Positions 8,893 to 16,194 of a stretch of DNA of 50,151 nucleotides are shown here, piece after piece. The number at the start of each line of letters is the position of its first letter. Position 1 is the first letter of the stretch. The stretch lies in assembly GCA_016212085.1 (NCBI GenBank), contig JACRHL010000022.1:1-50151 (forward strand), given 5' to 3'. The notes below the pieces were generated by a model, which did no database searches, was not told the origin of the DNA, and saw nothing but the letters and a program-made list of their open reading frames with translations. A program made the position numbers and the translations under genes. This DNA comes from Nitrospirota bacterium (GTDB lineage Bacteria > Nitrospirota > JACRHL01).

Positions 8893-9429
8893 CTACACGG
8901 AAAAGAAATACGAGCGCTTCCTGGGCTCGAAGTGGGCGGTTATCTCCTTTTCGGTAACCGTTCCGTCGGCGTTTCTGATGACCACGGTAAGGGCCAAGTC
9001 CACGCTTGCCTTGATCATTTCCGGGAAGGGTTTTGAAATTGGTTCACCGGAGATGCCGCATACAAAATACGGAGCCAGGGTGGGATTGGTCCACCACTCC
9101 GACGCTGGAGCACCGATCATCTTCTTTCCGTAAGCGAAATCCTGGCCGTTTATCTTGAGCGCGACCGATTTAATGGACGTGTCTGCCGATGGATTCTCGG
9201 AATAGAATGCGATATGAAGTTTGTATTCCGTCTGGTTCCCGCTCGGGAATGCGAATCTGGGCACAACGATGACGTCGCCAACGCCGTAATTCGCCTTCAT
9301 CCTTGGAAGAAAATCGCGCGGCAAGGTGTTTTCGGGAATATCCGTGTTGGCGATGTCGATGATCGAATAGACACAAGCGTTCAGGAGAAGGGCCGTGAAA
9401 AACAGGCATGTACGGGTGATCGCATGCAC
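8893..9429 (-). CDS. Lipoprotein, candidate immunity protein (paralogue of 23935-24474)
   Basis: A 178-aa predicted lipoprotein from a GTG at 9429. A short basic start is followed by a hydrophobic core and the lipobox LLNAC, so Cys 19 would be lipidated. The mature domain (YSIIDIANTDIPENTLPRD...) aligns almost end to end with the lipoprotein at 23935-24474, including TEYKL, LKINGQ, MIGAP.SEW, CGISGEPIS and KEITAHF. It begins 34 bp after the effector-like gene 9464-10309 on the same strand, so the two probably share a transcript. The same order (effector, then lipoprotein) recurs at the second locus. This gene order suggests a periplasmic immunity protein, but no function is proven for the family. 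Confidence 0.75.
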   Translation of the reverse strand: MHAITRTCLFFTALLLNACVYSIIDIANTDIPENTLPRDFLPRMKANYGVGDVIVVPRFAFPSGNQTEYKLHIAFYSENPSADTSIKSVALKINGQDFAYGKKMIGAPASEWWTNPTLAPYFVCGISGEPISKPFPEMIKASVDLALTVVIRNADGTVTEKEITAHFEPRKRSYFFSV

Positions 9430-9463
9430 GGGTTCACCATGTTGCAGTGGTTTGTTTTGTGGT

Positions 9464-10309
9464 CTAGGGCAGGCCGGTTCCCCAGATATAGTACGGCAAC
9501 ACATCCACGACGGCGTGTCCCACGCCGCGAGCGGTGGTTTCCGGCCATGTTAACGGATTCCAGGACGGAATGGTGGGGGTGACGTAATTATAAGTGCCTG
9601 CATGCCGTGGATCGGTGATAAGCCGCCCCGTGTCACCGTCGTAGACCGCCTCGCGCCCATCCGGGAAAATGAATTTCTGCTCGGGATGCCCGACTCCGTT
9701 GTCGTGGAGTACGGACATGTAATCCGGAAGCCGTTGCCACCCAGATGCCAATACCTCGTCCGCTGTGGGTGGCAGGTTGACGTTCTTGGGGGCGCGTCCT
9801 CGATGGGTGAGCGAATCCCAAAAGTGCGCCTCCTGCGGTGCGACTTGCGTTGCTGTGTGTCGGGGCGAATAGGCCCCCAGGTCGAACCATGTGGTCCGGC
9901 TGAATGGGCCGGGGTTGGCGTCGGCCGGCTGCGGCGCGCGGAGGTAGGGTGGAATTTCCGCCGCAAGGTCCGGCCGGCGGATGGACTCGGGCGGCAGCAG
10001 GTCACGGGCGGCGGTCGGCATCGCCGGGGCGTACACGGCCCCGCGCTGGGCCGCCGGTTCCCTGGGGGTGTCGGCCACCGGGCCGGAATCGCCGCCAAGA
10101 ATCCCGCCGAAGATCCCTCCCGACCCGCCGCCAATGCCGCCGAATCCGCCCGGTCGGGGCGGGACGAAATCGCCCCACGGCGGCCCTTCCGGCTGGCGGG
10201 GCATGAAGCCCTGGGCTCGGTAATACCAGGCCGGCGTCTCGTCGGCGATGATGTCGCTCATGGGCCGGGGGCGCCTGGCCCCGGCGGTCTTCGCATCTTT
10301 TAAGTCCAT
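9464..10309 (-). CDS. Candidate secreted effector/toxin with C-terminal GTYNY-type domain
   Basis: A 281-aa protein without signal peptide or membrane segment. The N-terminal half is disordered, rich in Pro and Gly (FGGIGGGSGGIFGGI). The C-terminal 110 residues form a conserved module containing FIFPDGREAVYDGDTGRL, GTYNYVTP, SWNPLTWPE and VLPYYIWGTG at the very end. I have seen similar C-termini (GTYNY...PY..WGN) in toxin-like proteins of many Gram-negatives, so a polymorphic or type VI-type effector is the best guess; the activity is unknown. A fragment of the same module occurs at 25408-25656 and 24500-24562. The start is uncertain: the ATG at 10309 has GGAG 13 bases upstream, and an ATG at 10261 (MSDIIADETP) is the alternative. 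Copy B of the family-1 element sits 22 bp upstream. Confidence 0.6.
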   Translation of the reverse strand: MDLKDAKTAGARRPRPMSDIIADETPAWYYRAQGFMPRQPEGPPWGDFVPPRPGGFGGIGGGSGGIFGGILGGDSGPVADTPREPAAQRGAVYAPAMPTAARDLLPPESIRRPDLAAEIPPYLRAPQPADANPGPFSRTTWFDLGAYSPRHTATQVAPQEAHFWDSLTHRGRAPKNVNLPPTADEVLASGWQRLPDYMSVLHDNGVGHPEQKFIFPDGREAVYDGDTGRLITDPRHAGTYNYVTPTIPSWNPLTWPETTARGVGHAVVDVLPYYIWGTGLP

Positions 10310-10330
10310 GGGGTCGTGGCCACTCCTTCG

Positions 10331-10471
10331 GGCACCTCTAATAACCTGCTGCGCGCCGCGATTGCTGCGTTGGGCGGTGCTCGAACCCTCGCCTATCACC
10401 ATGATATGTCTCGGGTTATGCGCTCCGTCCGCCTTGCACTCATGGCGCTCGCGACGGTTAATAGAAGTGCC
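10331..10471 (+). repeat. Family-1 element, copy B (short form, 141 bp)
   Basis: Starts GGCACCTCTAATAACC and ends GGTTAATAGAAGTGCC. It is oriented like copy A and is part of the 241-bp tandem duplication upstream of the effector gene. Confidence 0.93.
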
Positions 10472-10571
10472 CCGGCGTCTCGTCGGCGATGATGTCGCTC
10501 ATGGGCCGGGGGCGCCTGGCCCCGGCGGTCTTCGCATCTTTTGAGTCCATGGGGTCGTGGCCACTCCTTCG

Positions 10572-10713
10572 GGCACCTCTAAAAACCTGCTGCGCGCCGC
10601 GATTGCTGCGTTGGGCGGTGCTCGAACCCTCGCCTATCACCAAGATATGTCTCGGGTTCTGCGCTTAAGTCCGCCTTGCACTCGCACCGCTCGCGACGGT
10701 TATTAGAGGTGCC
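10572..10713 (+). repeat. Family-1 element, copy C
   Basis: 142 bp, starting GGCACCTCTAAAAACC and ending GGTTATTAGAGGTGCC. It is the second element of the tandem duplication and has an extra AA near 10666. Confidence 0.93.
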
Positions 10714-10909
10714 CCTTCGTGTCCGGGAAAACAACGACCGAGGAGCCTCCACGCACCCCGCCGCCCGCCGTGAAGTGTGCACGGCCCGCACCGGCGCCGC
10801 CTTGCGTATCGTGCGTTTTGCTGGATAAAGTGTGGCCACGCCGTTCCCGCGCCGTGAGCGCCTTCCGGCCCGTTCCCGATTCGGCCCGCATCATCCCCCG
10901 GCGCGCGGA

Positions 10910-11021
10910 TGGTATGATGCCGCCTTCCCGGACCGGCCCCCCGCCGGTCACGTACCGGTGGTGCCGAGCCGATAAAGGGCGCGGGCCCCCGCGCGTTCCC
11001 GGGGGCGATGGTTTTTATCGG
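10910..11021 (+). promoter_or_regulatory. Candidate ugd promoter and structured leader
   Basis: TGG-TATGAT (10910-10918) is a good extended -10 with no clear -35. Downstream, CCGATAAA (10969-10976) pairs with TTTATCGG (11014-11021) and encloses a GC-rich hairpin (GCGCGGG CCC CCGCGC), so the 5' leader of ugd could fold into a long stem. The rest of 10714-10909 shows nothing gene-like. Confidence 0.4.
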
Positions 11022-11084
11022 GCCCCGCGCCGGGCCCGCACCTGATGGGGGCCCCGGCCCCCGGCTGACAAGGACGGCTTGGCT

Positions 11085-12398
11085 ATGAACATCTGCGTCA
11101 TCGGCACCGGCTATGTGGGGCTGGTCACCGGCACCTGCTTTTCCGAGTTCGGCGTGCACGTCACCTGCGTGGACAACAACGCCTCAAAAATCGCGGCCCT
11201 GAAGCAGGGCGAGATTCCCATCTACGAGCCGGGGCTCGATGAGATGGTGGCGCGCAACGCGGCCGAGGGGCGCCTCGAGTTCTCCACCGACCTGGCCGCC
11301 GCCGTGCGCGACAACCTGGTGATCTTCATCGCCGTGGGCACCCCCCCCCGGCACGACGGCTCCGCCGACCTGTCCATGGTGGAGGGGGTGGCCAGGGAGA
11401 TCGCCGCCCACATGAACGGCTACAAGGTGATCGTCACCAAGTCCACCGTGCCCGTGGGCACCGGCGAGCGGGTGCGCCAGATCATGCTGGAGTCCCTCAC
11501 CGAGAACGTGGATTTCGACATCTGCTCGAACCCCGAGTTCCTGCGCGAGGGCTCCGCCATCGAGGACTGCATGAAGCCAGACCGGGTGGTGATCGGCTGC
11601 AAGAGCCAGCACGCCGCCGCCATCCTCAAGGACCTGTACCGCCCCCTGTACCTGCTGGAAACCCCGTTCGTCATCACCGACCTGCACACGGCGGAGCTGA
11701 TCAAATACGCCGCCAACGCCTTCCTGGCCACCAAGATCAGCTTCATCAACGAGGTGGCCAACCTGGCCGAGAAGGTGGGCGGCAACGTGCAGACCGTGGC
11801 CAAGGCCATGGGGCTCGACGGGCGCATCGGCAAGAAGTTCTTGCACGCGGGCCCCGGTTTCGGCGGCTCGTGCTTTCCCAAGGACGTGGCGGCGCTGCTC
11901 AACATCGCCAGCTCCGGCGGCTATGACTTCAAGCTGCTTTCGGCGGTGCTCGACGTGAACGCCCGCCAGCGCGAGCTGATGGTGGAAAAGATCCGCCTGG
12001 CGGTGGGCGGCGACCTGAACGGCAAGACCATCGCCGTGCTGGGCCTGGCCTTCAAGCCCAACACCGACGACATGCGCGAGGCCCCCAGCATCGCCATCAT
12101 CCAGGCCATGCAGGAGCAGGGCGCCACCATCCGCGCCTGCGACCCGGTGGCGGAGCGCGAGGCGCAAAAGATCCTCAAGGATCTTTCCTATCACGAAAAC
12201 GCCTACGAGGCGGCCGAGGGAGCCGACGCGGTGGCGATCGTCACCGAGTGGAACCGCTTCCGCAACCTCGACCTGGACCGCCTCAAATCCGTCCTGACCG
12301 CCCCCGTCCTGTGCGACCTGCGCAACATCTACGACCCCGACCGGGTGGTGGCGGCGGGGATGGAATACCACTGCGTGGGCAACGCCTCGTATAGGTAG
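11085..12398 (+). CDS. ugd: UDP-glucose 6-dehydrogenase
   Basis: NAD-dependent enzyme oxidising UDP-glucose twice to UDP-glucuronate, a precursor for capsule, exopolysaccharide or lipid A modification. It has 437 residues, the normal length for the bacterial UDPGDH/Ugd family. The N-terminal Rossmann motif is ICVIGTGYVGLVTGTCFSE (residues 3-21). The central domain has KSTVPVGTG and SNPEFLREGSA. The catalytic cysteine lies in GPGFGGSCFPKD (about residue 263). The C-terminal UDP-binding domain starts at VLGLAFKPNTDDMREAPS. The ATG at 11085 (AAGGA ten bases upstream) is preferred over an in-frame TTG at 11079. No polysaccharide genes flank it, so its pathway in this organism is not visible here. 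Family-2 repeats follow the stop codon. Confidence 0.96.
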   Translation: MNICVIGTGYVGLVTGTCFSEFGVHVTCVDNNASKIAALKQGEIPIYEPGLDEMVARNAAEGRLEFSTDLAAAVRDNLVIFIAVGTPPRHDGSADLSMVEGVAREIAAHMNGYKVIVTKSTVPVGTGERVRQIMLESLTENVDFDICSNPEFLREGSAIEDCMKPDRVVIGCKSQHAAAILKDLYRPLYLLETPFVITDLHTAELIKYAANAFLATKISFINEVANLAEKVGGNVQTVAKAMGLDGRIGKKFLHAGPGFGGSCFPKDVAALLNIASSGGYDFKLLSAVLDVNARQRELMVEKIRLAVGGDLNGKTIAVLGLAFKPNTDDMREAPSIAIIQAMQEQGATIRACDPVAEREAQKILKDLSYHENAYEAAEGADAVAIVTEWNRFRNLDLDRLKSVLTAPVLCDLRNIYDPDRVVAAGMEYHCVGNASYR

Positions 12399-12399
12399 A

Positions 12400-12536
12400 T
12401 ACCGGCCACGGCTTTTCCGCCGGAGCCTGCGTTGTCACTTCCAATACGATCCTCGACGTAGCGCCGCTACGCCTGCGGTCGTCTTGTCGCTCCGCCTTGG
12501 TCCGACGAAAAATCCGAGGCCTACGTCGGTGGGGGG
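12400..12536. repeat. Family-2 repeat, single unit
   Basis: One complete unit starting ACCGGCCACGGCTTTTCCG and ending CTACGTCGGTGGGG, placed immediately behind ugd in the same orientation relative to the upstream gene as at glnE and nadA. It contains the central dyad CGTAGCGCCGCTACG. Confidence 0.85.
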
Positions 12537-12558
12537 GGGCGTATTCAAAGCACCAGTT

Positions 12559-12692
12559 GGGTACCTCTAATAACCGTCGTTGTGATGGCGGCGATCAAGG
12601 GGGATCCGTCGCTGGTGGGGTTGACGAGCGCTACGACGCCCGTGCTGGTCAGATCACCCCGTGGCTGGAGCGAGGTGATGAATTGACTGAGT
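12559..12692 (+). pseudogene. Family-1 end fragment joined to a frameshifted IS3 OrfA remnant
   Basis: GGGTACCTCTAATAACCGTCG (split here as GGGTACCTCTAATAACC plus GTCG, 12559-12579) is one end of a family-1 element. It runs straight into a decayed IS3-family OrfA. One frame reads MAAIKGDPSLVGL and then a second frame reads DERYDARAGQITPWLERGDEL, which together match the usual AAIKGD...ERYDVHPNQITQW helix-turn-helix region of OrfA. A frameshift near 12630 separates them. The rest of the IS is absent. From here to 12861 nothing else is recognisable. Confidence 0.6.
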
Positions 12693-12861
12693 GTCCTTCG
12701 CAACCATCGGCCATGCATTCTGGCGCGGTGCCGCCGCAGGGGGGCTTTGGAGTCGTAAGCCTACGCACACCGTGGCCCCCCCGGTTGCCTTTTTCCGCCA
12801 ACCGGCGTACAACCGTCCCCCTTCCCCGGCACGGCCGGACTCTCGATTTCGAAAGGCGACC

Positions 12862-13071
12862 ATGGACGTCAAGGACAGCAACGGCAACAAGCTGGAAAAC
12901 GGCGATTCGGTGCAGGTGATCAAGGACTTGAAGGTCAAGGGCTCGTCCCAGACCCTGAAGCGCGGCACGGTGTACAAGGGCATCCGCCTCACCAACAAGG
13001 CCGAGGAGGTGGAGTGCGGCTCGGGCAAGGGCACCATCGTGCTCAAGACCTGCTTCTTGAAGAAGGTCTGA
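12862..13071 (+). CDS. PhnA-domain protein (C-terminal domain only)
   Basis: A 69-aa protein matching the C-terminal PhnA domain: KDSNGNKLENGDSV, the signature VIKDLKVKGSS, TLKRGT and the final VLKTCFLKKV. Canonical PhnA is about 110 residues and has an N-terminal zinc ribbon, which is absent here; stand-alone C-terminal forms of this SH3-like domain also occur. Despite the name, a role in phosphonate use is not established for PhnA, and no phn genes are nearby. GAAAGGCGACC precedes the ATG. The gene is monocistronic. Confidence 0.85.
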   Translation: MDVKDSNGNKLENGDSVQVIKDLKVKGSSQTLKRGTVYKGIRLTNKAEEVECGSGKGTIVLKTCFLKKV

Positions 13072-13224
13072 CGCCGCACCCGCCGGGCCGCTCCGCCGCG
13101 CATGGGCCCGGAAAATCCGCGCCTTCACCCCGATCCGCCCGCTTTTCCCTCGAAAGAGTGATTACAGCGCGGGCAGAGTTTGGGTAGGATAGGCGTACGA
13201 GGGGCCATTCTTATGGAGGGTGTC

Positions 13225-14991
13225 ATGTCTTCCACCTCCCCATCCGGTGCTGGATCCATAATCCTGGGCACCTCTATTAACCTACTGCGCGCTCCGATTG
13301 CTGCGTTGGGCGGTGCTCGAACCCTCGCCTATCACCATGATATGTCTCGAGTTCTCCGCTCCGTCCGCCTTGCACTCGGACCGCTCGCGACGGTTAATAG
13401 AGGTGCCCTCCTTTCGGGCGGCGCATTGTCGCGCCTGGCGCCCGTGGTGCTGTTGCTCCTGGCGGCCTGCGGCGGCGGTGGGCTGGACGGCGGCGGCCTG
13501 GCTGCGCCCGTGCCCTGTTCCACCCCGCTGGCCGCGGGCCTGGCCGCCGCGCCGGACGCGGGTGACGACACCCTCCAGATCGTCAACGACAGCGCCGCCC
13601 TGAGCGCCCAGGTCAACTGCCTGGAGCAGCCGGTGCCCATCACCGCCGCCGGCCGGCAGAAGGCGGGTGGCAACGGCGATCCCGGCGTGCGCCTCACCCT
13701 GGTGGCCGAGGTCTCCTCCCCCGCCGTGGTGGGGCGGCCGGAGTTCCTGGGCGGCACGCTGGACGACCTGTCCGCCGGCGGCGCCTTTGTGGGCCAGGGC
13801 ACCCGCGTGTTCACGGTGGAGATAGACGGAACCGGCGCGGTGGACACCTTCCGCTGGTCCGACGACGGCGGCCAGACCTGGATGGGCGGGCTGACCGCCA
13901 TCGACGGTGCCGCGCAACCCCTGGCCGACGGGGTGACGGTGGCCTTTGGCGCCCTCACCGGCCATGCCGTGGGCGACGCCTGGCGCATCGAGGCCGGGGT
14001 GTTGCAAGCCGCGTCGGTGGACATCAAGGGCGATTCCATCATCGTCGGCTACAACACCGCCGGGGCGCCGCGCCTGGGGGGCATCCAGGTGTTCCACATG
14101 CAGCACGGTTTCCCGGTGCTCACGTCGCAGGCCCTGTTCCGCGATGCGGACATCCACGCGGTGTCCGCCTCCGGCGGCAGCGACCAGGGCACGGCGGTAT
14201 ACGCCGCCGGCGCCGCCCGCAAGGACGACGGCGCCGCCCCCGCCATGCTCGAGCGCATCCGCCTGGTGGGCCAGCACATGGTGCTGGACGGCCACGCCCG
14301 CATGGGCCTGCCCAGCTTTGCCACCACCGGGGTGACCGCCGTGCATGCGGGTGTTCTGTACGCCGCCTCCGGCAACACCGGCGGCCTGGCGGTGATCGAC
14401 GACGCGGCGTTTTCGGTGATCGACTACCTGCCCATGGGCGATGCCCGCTGGCTGGCAGGCGGCACCCACACCCTGGGGCTGCTGGCGGGCGGCGCCCCCG
14501 GCCAGGGTGGCGCGCTGGTGATGTTCGACGTGGGCAACCAGGGCGGTGCGCTGGCCCGGAACAGCTTTGCCGTGGCGGGAGCCGACGTGCCCGAGGCCAA
14601 GAACACCGTGGAGCTGGCGGGCGACACGGCGGTGGTGGCGGCGGGCCCCGCCGGCGTGCAGGTGCTGGACCTGGCCGATGGGGCGCTGCTGGCGGAGCTG
14701 CCGGTGCCCACGGGCGTCACCGCCGATCCGCTGGATTCCGTGGCCAACGCCGCCACCGTGGACAACGACGTGATGTTCGTCTCCTTCGGCGGCGCCGGCA
14801 TCTACGCGGCCCGTGCCGACCGGCACTTCACCAAGCCCGGCGGCGGCGCCATCACGGTGGACCTGCTGGGCCGCCTCGACTTTGGCGACCGCGCCTCCGC
14901 CAACCACGTGGCCTACAAGGCGGACTACCTGTACGTGGCCGCCGGCCTGGGGGGCCTCAAGATCGTGCGGGTGGCCTGCGACCCCAGGTAG
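13225..14991 (+). CDS. Beta-propeller-like lipoprotein ORF with in-frame family-1 insertion
   Basis: A 588-codon frame. The body has a lipoprotein signal (LAPVVLLLLAAC) followed by a Gly-rich linker and repeated blade-like motifs (GGIQVFHMQ, GGLAVIDDA, AGVQVLDLADG, AGIYAARAD, GGLKIVRVA), as in LVIVD or beta-propeller surface proteins. A family-1 element (13267-13407, 141 bp = 47 codons) is inserted in frame 5' of the signal peptide, between the initiation site (ATG at 13225, GGAGGG just upstream) and the lipobox. Full translation would add about 77 residues before the lipobox Cys, so export would be doubtful. A TTG at 13427 could instead start a short, normal lipoprotein signal. The function is unknown. 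A terminator hairpin follows at 15015. Confidence 0.7.
   Translation: MSSTSPSGAGSIILGTSINLLRAPIAALGGARTLAYHHDMSRVLRSVRLALGPLATVNRGALLSGGALSRLAPVVLLLLAACGGGGLDGGGLAAPVPCSTPLAAGLAAAPDAGDDTLQIVNDSAALSAQVNCLEQPVPITAAGRQKAGGNGDPGVRLTLVAEVSSPAVVGRPEFLGGTLDDLSAGGAFVGQGTRVFTVEIDGTGAVDTFRWSDDGGQTWMGGLTAIDGAAQPLADGVTVAFGALTGHAVGDAWRIEAGVLQAASVDIKGDSIIVGYNTAGAPRLGGIQVFHMQHGFPVLTSQALFRDADIHAVSASGGSDQGTAVYAAGAARKDDGAAPAMLERIRLVGQHMVLDGHARMGLPSFATTGVTAVHAGVLYAASGNTGGLAVIDDAAFSVIDYLPMGDARWLAGGTHTLGLLAGGAPGQGGALVMFDVGNQGGALARNSFAVAGADVPEAKNTVELAGDTAVVAAGPAGVQVLDLADGALLAELPVPTGVTADPLDSVANAATVDNDVMFVSFGGAGIYAARADRHFTKPGGGAITVDLLGRLDFGDRASANHVAYKADYLYVAAGLGGLKIVRVACDPR
13267..13407 (+). repeat. Family-1 element, copy E (in frame inside an ORF)
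   Basis: 141 bp from GGCACCTCTATTAACC to GGTTAATAGAGGTGCC, which is a perfect 16-bp inverted repeat. It is open in the reading frame of the surrounding lipoprotein ORF and would encode 47 residues (GTSINLLRAPIAALGG at the start). Confidence 0.93.
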
Positions 14992-15014
14992 GGAGCCTTC
15001 ACAGGGCGCACCGG

Positions 15015-15069
15015 GCGGGGGCGGCGTTCCATGGCGGGCGCCGCCCCCGCTTGCGTTTTGAGAGGTGCC
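15015..15069 (+). terminator. Terminator of the lipoprotein gene with a family-1 end remnant
   Basis: A 12-bp stem, GCGGGGGCGGCG / CGCCGCCCCCGC (15015-15026 with 15039-15050), is followed by TTGCGTTTT. The T-run is part of GTTTTGAGAGGTGCC (15055-15069), the end of a lost family-1 copy, which seems to supply the U-tract. Confidence 0.6.
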
Positions 15070-15118
15070 CACCGACCAGAACGGCACCGCCCATCACCGC
15101 ACACGGGGCAGCGACGCT

Positions 15119-15865
15119 TCATGGGGATGGGGACTCCGGCGTGGCCTTGTCCTTGACGGGGACGGGCGGAGGGGTCGCCAGTTCAAGCCAGGCCGCGAAA
15201 ATCACCGGTCCGAATAGCAGCGCGATCCATCCGTAGGAACGGTAAAACCACGGAATGGACAGGGCGATGACTGGTGCGGCCACGACCGCCAAATAGAGCA
15301 ACCGGACCCGGAGTGGGACGGTGACGCGCGCGCCGCAGGCGTCGCACGGCACGCTCATGCGCAGGCCCCACGCGACCCACTGAAGCCGCCCCGGCGGCAC
15401 GCCACGTTTTCCACACACGGGACAGAGACGATCCTTGATGGGGGTCAGCGGTAGGATCGCCGCTTCAATCCAGACCACGAAGTACGAGGATGCGAACGCC
15501 AGCAGGAGCCCGATGTATGGAATGGCAAACAGCGCGATGAACAGGGCGATCGCCGGTACGGTCACGATCATCCAAAAGAATACCCGGACCCAGAGTCGGA
15601 TGGTGACGCGCGCGCCGCAGGGGTCGCACGGCACGTTCATGCGCAGTTTTCCAAGGTTGCCTCGAAGCGCTTCCTGAGACACGCCACGGTTCCTGCACAC
15701 GGGGCAAACGCGCTTCTTTCCGTGGCGCGGCCTCAGCCGCCAGGTGGAGACGCGGGAGCCGCAGGTCTTGCACTCCTCGCTCAGACGCAGGCGCGCGAGG
15801 CCGCCACGACGCTCCCGCGCCGGCACGCCGCGGGAGTTGCAGGCGGGGCAGGACAAATTCTTCAT
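15119..15865 (-). CDS. Zinc-ribbon membrane protein with duplicated unit, candidate immunity
   Basis: 248 aa from the ATG at 15865, which overlaps the previous stop codon (ATGA). It is built of three zinc-ribbon units: CPACNSRGVP...CKTCGSR (about 5-45), CPVCRNRGVS...CDPCGAR (about 50-90) and CPVCGKRGVP...CDACGAR (about 145-180). The last two are each followed by a pair of membrane helices, giving four helices in all. Each two-ribbon-Cys plus two-helix unit is homologous to the whole of the preceding gene product (15862-16194), so this protein is an internal duplication of its neighbour with an extra ribbon in front. It is the third gene of a three-gene operon. The family is unknown to me. Position and topology fit immunity to a membrane-active toxin, which is an inference. 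Confidence 0.75.
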   Translation of the reverse strand: MKNLSCPACNSRGVPARERRGGLARLRLSEECKTCGSRVSTWRLRPRHGKKRVCPVCRNRGVSQEALRGNLGKLRMNVPCDPCGARVTIRLWVRVFFWMIVTVPAIALFIALFAIPYIGLLLAFASSYFVVWIEAAILPLTPIKDRLCPVCGKRGVPPGRLQWVAWGLRMSVPCDACGARVTVPLRVRLLYLAVVAAPVIALSIPWFYRSYGWIALLFGPVIFAAWLELATPPPVPVKDKATPESPSP

Positions 15866-16194
15866 GGCGCCTGCGGGGATTCCGGCTGTTCCGGCTTGCG
15901 CGGGCTCTGCACGGGCACGAGCTTGGTGATGACCACCTGAAGCCATTTCAAAGTGAAACCCACAATGATTATCAGCGGAATTCCCACGTAGGGCACACCG
16001 AGAAGCAAGAAGGTGACGACCACGAAGGGCGCGATGGTCACCAGCCAATACAGCAATCTGGTGCTTAGCGGATACTTAAGGCGCGTGCCGCATGCCGTGC
16101 ACGCCACACTTCCGCCGGTTCCCCCAAGTTTCCAGAATACCGGCCAGAACGGCACGCTACGAGCATTACATGCTGGACAAATACGATCTCTCAT
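15862..16194 (-). CDS. Zinc-ribbon two-helix membrane protein, candidate immunity
   Basis: 110 aa. It has a zinc ribbon (CPACNARSVP...CTACGTR, about residues 5-45), then two hydrophobic helices (LLYWLVTIAPFVVVTFLLLG and VGIPLIIIVGFTLKWL) and a Pro-rich tail. Its ATG (16194) overlaps the stop of 16191-16826 as ATGA, and its own stop overlaps the next ATG the same way, so the three genes are translationally coupled. It is homologous to each repeated unit of the downstream protein. Function unknown; it is the presumed first immunity gene of the operon. Confidence 0.78.
   Translation of the reverse strand: MRDRICPACNARSVPFWPVFWKLGGTGGSVACTACGTRLKYPLSTRLLYWLVTIAPFVVVTFLLLGVPYVGIPLIIIVGFTLKWLQVVITKLVPVQSPRKPEQPESPQAP

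Larger units (their letters stand above)
10231..10713. repeat. 241-bp tandem duplication (effector 5' end plus family-1 element)
   Basis: Bases 10231-10471 are repeated at 10472-10712 with few differences. The unit begins CCGGCGTCTCGTCGGCG inside the effector coding region, covers its start codon and upstream region, and ends with a family-1 element. The second copy therefore carries an orphaned effector 5' end of about 80 bp. The differences cluster in the element (for example AATAACC versus AAAAACC), so the duplication is not brand new. Confidence 0.9.
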
